Source: GCA-003244245 sp035714625
GTDB lineage: Bacteria; Actinomycetota; Actinomycetes; Mycobacteriales; Pseudonocardiaceae
Assembly (NCBI GenBank): GCA_035714625.1
Contig: DASTLT010000122.1
Location: 1 to 9,951, forward strand
DNA: 9,951 nt
Reading direction: 5' to 3'
Shown here in pieces: positions 1 to 6,729 of the stretch. The notes below the pieces were generated by a model that saw only the letters and a program-made list of their open reading frames with translations, had not been told where the DNA came from and made no database searches. Position 1 is the stretch's first letter; every line of letters starts with the position of its first letter. A program made the translations under genes and the position numbers.

Positions 1-58
1 CGGCTACTCGTGAGTGCGTTTCGGCGCTATAGCGCCGAAACGCACTCACGAGTAGCCG
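1..58. repeat. Perfect 58-bp palindrome, possible dispersed repeat or terminator
   Basis: The first 29 bases are the exact reverse complement of bases 30-58, with no mismatch and no true spacer (the centre is CTATAG). Transcribed RNA could form a stem of roughly 27 bp closed by the central few bases. It lies just upstream of pafB, where other actinobacteria carry pafA, so it could be a factor-independent, possibly bidirectional, terminator for an upstream gene, or a dispersed intergenic palindromic repeat. It begins at the very first base of the window, so it may extend further left. No second copy is visible in this window. The palindrome is seen directly; its role is inferred. Confidence 0.95.
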
Positions 59-64
59 TAGGCT
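59..64 (+). promoter_or_regulatory. Putative -10 element for leaderless pafB
   Basis: TAGGCT matches the actinobacterial -10 pattern TAnnnT and starts on the first base after the palindrome. Seven bases separate it from the GTG start at 72, which would place the transcription start on or next to the start codon. No ribosome binding site precedes that GTG, as expected for a leaderless transcript. The matching -35 position falls inside the palindrome and has no TTGACA-like sequence. Confidence 0.5.
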
Positions 65-71
65 GCACTCC

Positions 72-1049
72 GTGTCATCGTCTGCCCGTGCTGAGCGCTT
101 GGTCAACCTGGTGCTCTGCCTGCTGTCGAGCCGTCAGTACCTGCCCGCCGAACAGATCCGGCAGATCGTGCCCGGTTACGCCGCCACCCCCACTGTCGAG
201 GCGTTCTTCCGGATGTTCGAGCGGGACAAGGCCGAGCTGCGCGAGCTGGGCGTCCCGCTGGAGACCGGTCGGGCACCGGGATCTGCCATCGAGGAGGGCT
301 ACCGCATCGCGCGCCGGGACTACGAGCTGCCCGAGATCGACCTCGAGCCCGACGAGGTCGCCGCCGTTGCGTTGGCCGCCCGGCTGTGGGACTCCTCGCA
401 ACTAGCCGGGGCGGCGCACCGCGCGGTGCACAAGCTGCGCGCCGCCGGGGTGGAGGTGGAGACCGAGCCGTCCACGGCGGTGGAACCGCGGGTGCGGGCC
501 GTCGAACCGGCGCTCACCCCGCTGATCTCGGCAGTGCAAGCCGGCCAGGTCGTGATGTTCTCGCATCGCCGTCACCCCACCGCCGAACCTGTGAGCCGTA
601 CCCTCGAACCGTGGGGGGTGGTGTCCTGGCGGGGCCGCTGGTATGTGGTGGGCCACGACCGGGACCGGAAAGCGACCCGCTGCTTCCGGGTCTCCCGGAT
701 CGTCGGCCCGGTGCGTTCGGTAGGCGCGCCTGGTGGCGTACCACGCCCGGAAGGGGTGGACCTGCTGAAGATCGTGGCTGGCTCCGCCGAACCGCCCCCG
801 GTGACCCACACCGCCCGGCTGTGGCTGGCCGAGGGACGCGCCCACGGCCTGCGCAGGCATGCGACGGTGCTGGGCAGGCTGACCCTGGACGGGGTCGATG
901 GCGACCTGGTTGCGGTGCAACTGCCCAGCTCACACGTTGCCGCCCGCTGGATCGCTGGGCACGGGCCCGATGCGGTGGTCGTCGAACCCGCAGCACTGGC
1001 CGAAGCGGTCCGGGACCGGCTGCTGGCGGCTGCGGGGAGAGTGCTCTGA
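72..1049 (+). CDS. pafB: PafB, WYL-domain transcriptional regulator of the DNA-damage response
   Basis: This 325-residue protein has an N-terminal winged helix-turn-helix (about residues 5-80), a middle helical region, a WYL domain (about 145-215, with W190-Y191-V192 at the WYL position) and a C-terminal extension. In mycobacteria PafB pairs with PafC to activate RecA/LexA-independent DNA-damage genes, and the WYL domains sense the signal, reported to be single-stranded DNA. The name comes from linkage to the Pup ligase gene pafA, which should lie just left of the window. The GTG at 72 is chosen because the protein then begins with the family-typical SARAERLVNLV helix. It has no Shine-Dalgarno but a well-placed -10 element. 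The stop overlaps the pafC start by one base (TGATG), so the pair is translationally coupled, fitting a heterodimer. The WYL assignment is seen; the function is from family knowledge. Confidence 0.93.
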   Translation: MSSSARAERLVNLVLCLLSSRQYLPAEQIRQIVPGYAATPTVEAFFRMFERDKAELRELGVPLETGRAPGSAIEEGYRIARRDYELPEIDLEPDEVAAVALAARLWDSSQLAGAAHRAVHKLRAAGVEVETEPSTAVEPRVRAVEPALTPLISAVQAGQVVMFSHRRHPTAEPVSRTLEPWGVVSWRGRWYVVGHDRDRKATRCFRVSRIVGPVRSVGAPGGVPRPEGVDLLKIVAGSAEPPPVTHTARLWLAEGRAHGLRRHATVLGRLTLDGVDGDLVAVQLPSSHVAARWIAGHGPDAVVVEPAALAEAVRDRLLAAAGRVL

Positions 1050-2011
1050 TGGCCCGCGTCGCTGAGCGGCTGCCCCGGCTGCTGGCCCTGGTGCCCTACC
1101 TGCTGGCCCGTCCCGGCGCACCGATCGACGAAGTGGCCGCCGACTTCGACGTGAGCCCCCGGCAGTTGCGCCGCGATCTGGAGCTGCTGTGGATGTGCGG
1201 GCTGCCCGGCTACGGCCCGGGTGACCTGATCGACCTGTCCTTCGAGGGTGACACGGTCACCGTCACCTTCGATGCCGGGATGCGCCGTCCGCTGCGGCTC
1301 TCCGGTGCCGAGGCGACCGCGCTGGTGGTGGCGTTAAGGGCACTGGCTGAGGCGCCTGGGGTGACCGACGCCGCAGCGGTGCGCCGAGCGCTGGCGAAGA
1401 TCGAGGCGGCGGTCGGAGCCGCGGAGGGTGTGGTGGTCGGGCTGGCAGCCCGGGAGGACGCCGCGCTGGCCGCGGTGCGCGACGCCTTGGATCATCACCG
1501 GGCGCTGCGAATCCGCTACTACACGGCATCGCGGGACGCCGTGGGGGAGCGCACCGTGGATCCGATGCGGCTGCTGCTCGTGGAAGGTCGCAGCTACCTG
1601 GAGGCATGGTGCCGCAGCGCAGCCGGAGTCCGGTTGTTCCGGCTGGACCGCATCGAGCATGCCGCGACCCTCGACGAGCCGTCCGAGCCACCGCCGCACG
1701 CCCGACCCACCGACGTGTCCGCCGGGCTGTTCCGCCCCGATCCCGGACAGCAGGTTGCCGTGCTCACCCTCGCCCCCGATGTCCGATGGGTTGCCGAGTA
1801 CTACCCGGTGGATGAGCTCGTCGAGGCCGAGGGGGGCAGTGCAACCGTGCGAATGCGGTATGCCGACCCCGGATGGATGGTGCGCCTGGTACTCGGGCTG
1901 GGGGCCGGGGTGGTCGTCCGGGAGCCGGCCGAACTGGCGGCAGCAGTGGCCGAGCGGGCCCGCGCGGCGCTGCGACGATCCGCTCACCTGCCATCCCTGT
2001 CGCCCAGCTAA
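1049..2011 (+). CDS. pafC: PafC, WYL-domain transcriptional regulator, partner of PafB
   Basis: A 320-residue paralogue of PafB. An HTH occupies about residues 10-55 (the segment around FDVSPRQLRRDLELLWMCGL resembles a recognition helix), and a WYL domain spans about 137-215 with the conserved pattern RIRYY...DP..LL...YLEAWC...R.FRLDRI. The signature triad reads S182-Y183-L184, so the tryptophan is replaced. A C-terminal WCX-type extension follows, ending in AVAERARAAL. The ATG at 1049 overlaps the pafB stop by one base and has a GGGGAGA purine stretch upstream. The same frame is open far upstream, back to about 386, but that part is the pafB region read out of frame and is not coding. It is expected to act with PafB at DNA-damage promoters; this is known from mycobacteria and inferred here. 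Confidence 0.92.
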   Translation: MARVAERLPRLLALVPYLLARPGAPIDEVAADFDVSPRQLRRDLELLWMCGLPGYGPGDLIDLSFEGDTVTVTFDAGMRRPLRLSGAEATALVVALRALAEAPGVTDAAAVRRALAKIEAAVGAAEGVVVGLAAREDAALAAVRDALDHHRALRIRYYTASRDAVGERTVDPMRLLLVEGRSYLEAWCRSAAGVRLFRLDRIEHAATLDEPSEPPPHARPTDVSAGLFRPDPGQQVAVLTLAPDVRWVAEYYPVDELVEAEGGSATVRMRYADPGWMVRLVLGLGAGVVVREPAELAAAVAERARAALRRSAHLPSLSPS

Positions 2012-2014
2012 CGT
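2009..2014 (+). promoter_or_regulatory. Putative -10 element for the small membrane protein gene
   Basis: TAACGT fits TAnnnT and incorporates the pafC stop codon TAA. Seven bases separate it from the ATG at 2022, the same geometry as at pafB, suggesting a leaderless transcript. No convincing -35 is seen. A weak purine stretch (GGCGGA) in the spacer could alternatively act as a poor ribosome binding site for read-through from pafC. Confidence 0.35.
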
Positions 2015-2021
2015 GGCGGAC

Positions 2022-2249
2022 ATGGCGTACGTGGTCAGCCTGCTTGTCGTCGGCGCTGCTGTCGTTGTGCTGCTGATCCTGTTGGTGCGCCTCGGCGGCC
2101 CGATCCGGCGGCTAACCGGGACAGCCCGGCTGTGTGGCGCCTACCTGGCCGATCGCATCGGCCTGCTGCGGGCGCGCATCGCGGGCCTGAGAGTAGCGCT
2201 GCGCCGTCGGCACTCCATGCGGAGTTCCGGCAGTTCCCCGGCCGCGTAG
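2022..2249 (+). CDS. Small single-pass membrane protein with basic amphipathic tail (unknown function)
   Basis: A 75-residue frame between pafC and tatA. Residues 4-22 form an uninterrupted hydrophobic segment, followed by a GGP hinge (25-27). A basic segment follows with hydrophobic residues at I28, L31, A35, C38, L42, I46, L49, I53, L56 and L60, a strict three/four spacing typical of an amphipathic helix, with at least ten arginines off that face. Third codon positions are about 83% G or C, supporting coding. The start is 10 bases after the pafC stop, with a leaderless-type -10. The topology (N-terminal TM, hinge, amphipathic helix) resembles TatA/TatB, but no FGxxKLP motif is present, so I do not assign it to that family. 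I know of no equivalent at this place in M. tuberculosis. It could be a lineage-specific small membrane protein of unknown role. Confidence 0.72.
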   Translation: MAYVVSLLVVGAAVVVLLILLVRLGGPIRRLTGTARLCGAYLADRIGLLRARIAGLRVALRRRHSMRSSGSSPAA

Positions 2250-2281
2250 CATCGATCTCGCGAAGACGAGAGAGGAGTCTT
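2247..2281 (+). promoter_or_regulatory. tatA leader: possible -10, Shine-Dalgarno and two competing short hairpins
   Basis: TAGCAT (2247-2252) fits a TAnnnT -10 and overlaps the stop codon of the small gene upstream. A strong ribosome binding site AGAGGAG (2271-2277) sits seven bases before the tatA ATG and decides that start. TCTCG (2256-2260) can pair with CGAGA (2267-2271), and AAGAC (2263-2267) can pair with GTCTT (2277-2281), which would place the ribosome binding site in the loop. The two pairings exclude each other. The stems are only 5 bp, so regulatory meaning is uncertain. Confidence 0.35.
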
Positions 2282-2284
2282 ACG

Positions 2285-2569
2285 ATGATTCCCACTGGTT
2301 GGGAGCTGATCCTGCTCCTAGGCGTCCTGGTCCTGCTGTTCGGCGCGACCAAGCTACCGACAGCCGCCCGGTCCATCGGACAGTCACTGCGCATTTTCAA
2401 GGCAGAGACCAAGGGCCTGCGCGCGGACGACGAGGACACGTCGAACAACCCGCAACAAGTGCCACCACCGCAGGCCGCGCAGCCACCGCGGCAGGTGCCG
2501 CCGCCACCCGGCCCCCGGGCCGTGGGTGCGGCCGAGGAGTCCCAGCGTGACCGTGACACCCGCCGCTGA
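2285..2569 (+). CDS. tatA: TatA, twin-arginine translocase pore-forming subunit
   Basis: A 94-residue TatA/E-type protein. Residues 5-20 form the short N-terminal membrane helix (WELILLLGVLVLLFG), followed by the family hinge F19-G20...K23-L24-P25. An amphipathic helix follows (about 25-45, AARSIGQSLRIFKAET), then an acidic patch and a proline/glutamine-rich cytoplasmic tail (57-78). TatA oligomers form the path for folded proteins carrying twin-arginine signal peptides, recruited by TatC. The ATG is fixed by a strong Shine-Dalgarno seven bases upstream and by alignment to the family N-terminus. The frame is open further upstream, but that extension overlaps the small membrane-protein gene and is not TatA-like. 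tatC follows after 20 bases, so they are probably co-transcribed. No tatB is in the window; in actinobacteria it is normally encoded elsewhere. Confidence 0.95.
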   Translation: MIPTGWELILLLGVLVLLFGATKLPTAARSIGQSLRIFKAETKGLRADDEDTSNNPQQVPPPQAAQPPRQVPPPPGPRAVGAAEESQRDRDTRR

Positions 2570-2589
2570 GGACCAGGATCAGGTGCGGG

Positions 2590-3516
2590 GTGCGCTTTCC
2601 ACGACGGCGGCCGGAACGTAACCGCAAGCTCAACCCGGAAGGCTCCATGACCCTCATGGAGCACCTCTACGAGCTGCGTGACCGGCTGTTCATCGCCCTG
2701 TTGGCGATCGGGATCGGCGGTGCCCTCGGCTTCGCCTGGTGGAGCGCGTCCCCGTTCGGCCTGCCCAGCCTCCAGGACCTGCTCACCCGCCCATACTGCG
2801 GCCTGCCGGAGACCCGGCGGCTCACCACGACCGCAGGAGAGTGCCAACTGCTGCAGACCAGCCCCTTCGAGGCGTTCACCATCCGGATGCAGGTCGGGCT
2901 GGCCGCTGGCGCGGTGCTGACGGCTCCGGCGTGGCTCTACCAGATCTGGGCCTTCATCACCCCCGGCCTGCACGCCAAAGAGCGCAAGTTCGCGCTGACC
3001 TTCGTCGGCGTGGGCAGCGTGCTGTTCGCCGCCGGGGCGGTGCTGGCGTACTTTGTGGTGCCCACCGGACTGGCCTTCCTCATCGGGCTCGGTGACGGTG
3101 CGTTTATCACCGCCCTTTCCGGCAAGTCGTACATCGGCTTCATGCTCACCCTGCTGCTGGCATTCGGAGTGTGCTTCGAGCTGCCGCTGCTCATCGTGAT
3201 GCTCAACCGGATAGGCGTGCTGCCCTACGCCAAGCTCCGCTCCTGGCAGCGCGGCATCCTTTTCGGGCTCTTTGTGCTTGCCGCGGTGGCCACCCCCGGG
3301 TCAGACCCGTTCTCGATGCTCGCGCTGGCCGGGGCGCTGGTGGTGCTCTTCGAGGCAGCCGTGCTGATCGCCTGGTACCACGACCGCAAGGCGGCCCGGC
3401 TACAAGCCGACCAGGGCTGGGATGACCTCGACCCCGACCAGCCCTCCCCGCTGCACCATCGGGTGGAGCCCACCGCCTCCAACGAGGCGCAGCCTCGCTA
3501 CGAGGACAGCACCTAA
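2590..3516 (+). CDS. tatC: TatC, twin-arginine translocase receptor subunit
   Basis: A 308-residue polytopic membrane protein with about six hydrophobic segments (about 33-52, 100-126, 136-160, 182-203, 220-236 and 243-262). The N-terminal cytosolic motif MTLMEHLYELRDRL (20-33) and the loop WAFITPGLHAKER, with F122 and E131 corresponding to E. coli F94 and E103 of the signal-peptide site, identify TatC. The glutamate of CFELPL (E197) corresponds to the conserved membrane-embedded E170 of E. coli. The GTG at 2590 is the first possible start after an in-frame stop at 2554. It yields the basic N-terminal extension (RRRPERNRKLNP) typical of actinobacterial TatC, and an AGG lies six bases upstream. 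A shorter start at 2647 (M20) is possible but less likely. The C-terminus is a hydrophilic acidic tail. TatC binds RR signal peptides and recruits TatA. Confidence 0.95.
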   Translation: MRFPRRRPERNRKLNPEGSMTLMEHLYELRDRLFIALLAIGIGGALGFAWWSASPFGLPSLQDLLTRPYCGLPETRRLTTTAGECQLLQTSPFEAFTIRMQVGLAAGAVLTAPAWLYQIWAFITPGLHAKERKFALTFVGVGSVLFAAGAVLAYFVVPTGLAFLIGLGDGAFITALSGKSYIGFMLTLLLAFGVCFELPLLIVMLNRIGVLPYAKLRSWQRGILFGLFVLAAVATPGSDPFSMLALAGALVVLFEAAVLIAWYHDRKAARLQADQGWDDLDPDQPSPLHHRVEPTASNEAQPRYEDST

Positions 3517-3519
3517 AAC

Positions 3520-6246
3520 GTGGCCAACTCCTCTTCCGCCGAGGCAGACGCCGCCGCCCGCTGGCGGGTCACGCCGCCTCGCCTCAGCGAGTTCACCAGC
3601 GGCCTGAGTTTCGACCTCGACCCGTTTCAGCTCGACGCGTGCCAGGCCCTCGAGAACGGGCACGGCGTGCTGGTGTGTGCGCCCACCGGTGCCGGCAAAA
3701 CAGTGGTCGGCGAGTTCGCGGTGCACCTGGCGCTGGCTGAGGGAACCAAATGCTTTTACACCACGCCGATCAAAGCGCTGTCCAACCAGAAGTACACCGA
3801 TCTGGTGGCTCGGCACGGGACCAGGAACGTCGGGCTGCTCACCGGGGACACCTCGATCAACGGGGCGGCGCCGGTGGTAGTGATGACCACCGAGGTGCTG
3901 CGCAACATGCTCTACGCCGGATCCGCGACGCTCCACGGGTTGGCCTATGTGGTACTGGACGAGGTGCACTACCTCGCCGACCGGTTCCGGGGCGCGGTCT
4001 GGGAAGAGGTGATCCTCAACCTTCCGCAGGCGGTGCGGCTGGTCGGGCTGTCCGCCACGGTGAGCAATGCCGAGGAGTTCGGTGAGTGGCTGGTCGCGAT
4101 CCGCGGCAACACCGCCGTGGTGGTCGACGAACACCGCCCCGTGCCGTTGTGGCAGCACATGATGGTCGGCCGGCGGATGTTCGACCTGTTCGCCGGGCAG
4201 CGCGGCCAGCTCACCGTGGACCCGCAGCTCGTCCAGCATGTGCAGGATCAGCAGCGGCGGCATGACGGCTTGCACCGGCCCCGCCGAGGTTCGCGAGGAG
4301 GCGGGGGGGAGTCCCGGTTCCGGCCGCCGACCCGGATGGACGTGGTCCGGCGGCTGGACCGCGACGGTCTGTTGCCTGCGATCACCTTCATCTTCAGCCG
4401 GGCTGGGTGCGACGCTGCGGTGACCCAGTGCGTCCGCGGCGGGCTGGCGCTGACTACTCCCGAGGAGGCCGCAGAGATCCGCCGGGTGGTGCACACCCGG
4501 GCCGCTGACCTACCCGAGGGGGATCTCGCCGTGCTCGGTTTCTGGGACTGGCGGGAGGGGCTGGAGCGGGGCTTCGCCGCGCACCACGCCGGGATGCTGC
4601 CCGCCTTCAAGGAAACCGTGGAGGAGCTGTTCACCCGCGGGTTGGTCAAGGTGGTGTTCGCCACCGAGACGCTGGCGCTGGGGATCAACATGCCGGCCCG
4701 CACCGTGGTCCTGGAGCGGCTGATCAAATTCAACGGAGAGGCCCACGTCGATCTCACCCCCGGCGAGTACACCCAGCTCACCGGGCGGGCTGGACGACGC
4801 GGCATCGACATCGAGGGCCATGCCGTGGTGCTCTGGCAGCCTGGCCTGGATCCCACCCGAGTGGCCGGACTGGCCTCAACCCGCACCTACCCGCTGCACA
4901 GCTCGTTTCGGCCCGGCTACAACATGGCAGTCAATCTGGTTGACCAGGTGGGGGTCGAGGCTGGGCGGGCGCTGCTGGAACAGTCCTTCGCCCAGTTCCA
5001 GGCCGACCGCTCGGTGGTGGGGCTGGCCCGGCGGATCGAGCACAACAGCGAGGGGCTACGGGGTTACGCCGAGGCGATGACCTGCCACCTCGGTGACTTC
5101 GCCGAGTACGCCCAGTTGCGCAGGCAGATTTCCGACCGGGAGCGGGCGCTGGCCCGGCAGGGAGCTGCCCGCCGCCGCGCCGAGGTGGCGTCGTCTTTGG
5201 AAAGGCTGCAGCGCGGTGAGGTCATCGCGGTCCCTGGCGGGCGCCGTTCAGGACTGGCCGTCGTGATCGACCCGGGTGACGGTCCCTGCGACGAGCCTCA
5301 TCCGCTGGTCCTCACCGAAGACCGCTGGGCCGGTCGGCTCTCGGTCACCGATCTTCCGGCCCCGGTCGAGGTGCTCGGCCGGATGCGGTTGCCCAAGCGG
5401 GTGGACCATCGAGCGCCCCGGGTGCGCCGCGACCTTGCCTCGGCGCTGCGCGCGACCGGTTTCGAGCCGCCGCAGGTGCCGCGCAGGCGCCGGGACACCG
5501 CCGACGACGCCGAGCTGGCCGCCTTGCGGCGGGCCTTGCGGGCCCATGCCTGCCATGGCTGCGACGACCGGGAGGCGCACGCCAGGTGGGCCGAGCGGCA
5601 CGACCGCCTGGACCGGGAAACCGAGACGCTCCGCCAGCAAGTCGCCGCCACCACACACTCGCTGGCCCGCACGTTCGACCGGATCCGGGCACTGCTGTCG
5701 GAACGGGGCTACCTGGTGGCAGAACAGCTCACCGAGCACGGTCATCGGCTGGCCAGGCTGTGGTCGGAGACCGACTTGCTCACTGCGGAGTGCCTCCGAC
5801 ACCAGGTCTGGGCGGGCTTGGCGCCGGCCGAGCTGGCCGCCGTGGTGTCGGCACTCGTCTACGACGCACGCCGGGATGACCACGTCGCTGCCCGGGTACC
5901 TCCCGGACCGGTCAGCGACGCGCTGGCGGCGACCGTCCGGTTATGGGCTGAGCTGGACGCCGACGAACGGCACCACCGGCTTGATCGCACTCGCGAACCC
6001 GATTTGGGCTTCGCCTGGCCGGTTTACCGGTGGGCCCGTGGCGAGTCACTGTCGGCGGTGCTGACCGCAGCAGAGCAGAACGGTGCCGAGCTGTCCGCCG
6101 GAGACTTCGTACGCTGGTGCCGCCAGGTGCTGGACCTCCTCGACCAGGTGCGTGGGGTGGCCGGAGCGGAGCACGGAGTCGGCGCGGGGGCGGCGGCGGC
6201 GGTACGGGCGTTGCGCCGGGGAGTGGTCGCCCTCGGCACTGTCTGA
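3520..6246 (+). CDS. helY: HelY, Ski2-like superfamily 2 DEVH-box RNA/DNA helicase
   Basis: A 908-residue protein matching actinobacterial HelY. Helicase motifs occur in order: Q-type region FDLDPFQLDA (31-40), Walker A APTGAGKT (54-61), Ia TTPIKALSNQ (81-90), DEVH (147-150), SAT (178-180), ITFIFSRAGCD (288-298), TETLALGINMP (382-392) and QLTGRAGRRG (419-428). A glycine/arginine-rich loop (253-270) lies between the two RecA-like domains. The C-terminal half has a barrel-like region (about 560-630), a coiled-coil-like segment (about 685-725) and a DSHCT-type helical domain (about 740-905). A histidine/cysteine cluster lies at 676-687. It presumably unwinds structured RNA or DNA using ATP; the substrate is not established by the sequence. 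The GTG start lies three bases after the tatC stop, so it belongs to the same operon. Homologues align from this start (SEFTSGLSFDLDPFQ). Confidence 0.94.
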   Translation: MANSSSAEADAAARWRVTPPRLSEFTSGLSFDLDPFQLDACQALENGHGVLVCAPTGAGKTVVGEFAVHLALAEGTKCFYTTPIKALSNQKYTDLVARHGTRNVGLLTGDTSINGAAPVVVMTTEVLRNMLYAGSATLHGLAYVVLDEVHYLADRFRGAVWEEVILNLPQAVRLVGLSATVSNAEEFGEWLVAIRGNTAVVVDEHRPVPLWQHMMVGRRMFDLFAGQRGQLTVDPQLVQHVQDQQRRHDGLHRPRRGSRGGGGESRFRPPTRMDVVRRLDRDGLLPAITFIFSRAGCDAAVTQCVRGGLALTTPEEAAEIRRVVHTRAADLPEGDLAVLGFWDWREGLERGFAAHHAGMLPAFKETVEELFTRGLVKVVFATETLALGINMPARTVVLERLIKFNGEAHVDLTPGEYTQLTGRAGRRGIDIEGHAVVLWQPGLDPTRVAGLASTRTYPLHSSFRPGYNMAVNLVDQVGVEAGRALLEQSFAQFQADRSVVGLARRIEHNSEGLRGYAEAMTCHLGDFAEYAQLRRQISDRERALARQGAARRRAEVASSLERLQRGEVIAVPGGRRSGLAVVIDPGDGPCDEPHPLVLTEDRWAGRLSVTDLPAPVEVLGRMRLPKRVDHRAPRVRRDLASALRATGFEPPQVPRRRRDTADDAELAALRRALRAHACHGCDDREAHARWAERHDRLDRETETLRQQVAATTHSLARTFDRIRALLSERGYLVAEQLTEHGHRLARLWSETDLLTAECLRHQVWAGLAPAELAAVVSALVYDARRDDHVAARVPPGPVSDALAATVRLWAELDADERHHRLDRTREPDLGFAWPVYRWARGESLSAVLTAAEQNGAELSAGDFVRWCRQVLDLLDQVRGVAGAEHGVGAGAAAAVRALRRGVVALGTV

Positions 6247-6305
6247 GGCCGGGAGCCGGGCCGCCGAACCGCGTGCTGGCGTGCGCCCGGTGTGGTTGGA
6301 TCACC

Positions 6306-6334
6306 CTGCCAGCCCCCGCTTGTTTGGGTACCCT
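6306..6334 (+). promoter_or_regulatory. Candidate promoter for the DUF4333 gene
   Basis: CTGCCA (6306-6311) and TACCCT (6329-6334) are separated by 17 bases and resemble a housekeeping -35/-10 pair; the -35 matches TTGACA at four of six positions. Transcription would begin near 6341, giving a leader of about 20 bases that carries GGAGG (6350-6354), six bases before the GTG. Around the -10 are the palindromes GGGTACCC (6326-6333) and CCTA-AC-TAGG (6332-6341), which could be an operator. The rest of the 114-base gap (6247-6360) shows nothing clear. Confidence 0.4.
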
Positions 6335-6360
6335 AACTAGGCAGCCCTCGGAGGCACCCC

Positions 6361-6729
6361 GTGAGCACCCCGTACGACCCGTCCGGCTATCCCGGACAAG
6401 GCGGACTGCCACCGAAGTCCGCGCTGTCCTGGATCCTGCCCGGGGTGGGCGGCGGGGCAGTTCTGGCCGCAGTCCTCATTCTCGGGTTCGTCAGTCCCGG
6501 GTACTTCATCACCACTGTCTTCGACCGAGACGCGGTCCAGGAAGGCGTGCGACGGATTCTGTCCGACGACTACGGGCGGAATGTTCAAGCAGTGACCTGC
6601 CCGGCTGATCAGAAGGTCCAGCCCGGAGCCACCTTCATCTGCCAGGCCAGCATTGACGGGGCACGACGGGATGTGACGATCATGGTCAAGACCGACTCCG
6701 GCGAGTACGAGGTGGCTCGGCCGAGCTGA
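6361..6729 (+). CDS. DUF4333 family single-pass membrane protein
   Basis: A 122-residue protein with a proline/glycine-rich cytoplasmic start (1-20), one transmembrane helix (about 22-44) and an extracytoplasmic domain of about 75 residues. The pattern VTCP...V.PGATFICQASIDG....V.IMVK...GEYEV matches DUF4333, with C80 and C94 well placed to form a disulfide outside the membrane. It matches in position and architecture the M. tuberculosis gene Rv2091c, downstream of helY. The biochemical function is unknown. GTG start with GGAGG six bases upstream. Its stop codon abuts the stop of the convergent exonuclease gene with no intervening base. It could be read with the helY operon or from its own promoter in the 114-base gap. 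Confidence 0.85.
   Translation: MSTPYDPSGYPGQGGLPPKSALSWILPGVGGGAVLAAVLILGFVSPGYFITTVFDRDAVQEGVRRILSDDYGRNVQAVTCPADQKVQPGATFICQASIDGARRDVTIMVKTDSGEYEVARPS

Noticed and set aside
386..1048. The pafC frame stays open for about 660 bases upstream of its start, which could make a fusion or a longer protein.
   Set aside because: The upstream translation is low-complexity Gly/Arg/Pro sequence and covers pafB, which has clear family motifs. The PafC HTH starts at the ATG at 1049.
1428..2021. A long plus-strand frame upstream of and in frame with the small membrane gene.
   Set aside because: It is rich in Trp, Arg, Ser and Pro, as expected for an out-of-frame read of pafC. Only the part after 2022 has sensible composition.
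2035..2973. A 312-codon minus-strand open frame across tatA and the start of tatC.
   Set aside because: It is antisense to well-recognised tat genes, has Arg/Gly/Ser-rich composition and no recognisable domain, and is explained by GC-biased codons.
3400..4494. A 364-codon minus-strand open frame inside helY.
   Set aside because: It is antisense to the conserved helicase motifs. Its His/Gly/Arg-rich translation resembles no family I know, as is typical of high-GC shadow frames.
5276..6064. A plus-strand frame in the 3' half of helY.
   Set aside because: The composition is dominated by Arg, Pro, Ser and Trp, and it overlaps the DSHCT-type domain that continues the helicase.
6184..6200. A short GGCGGC-type microsatellite near the end of helY.
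   Set aside because: It encodes a small Gly/Ala run in a tolerant C-terminal loop and is too short to call a meaningful repeat.
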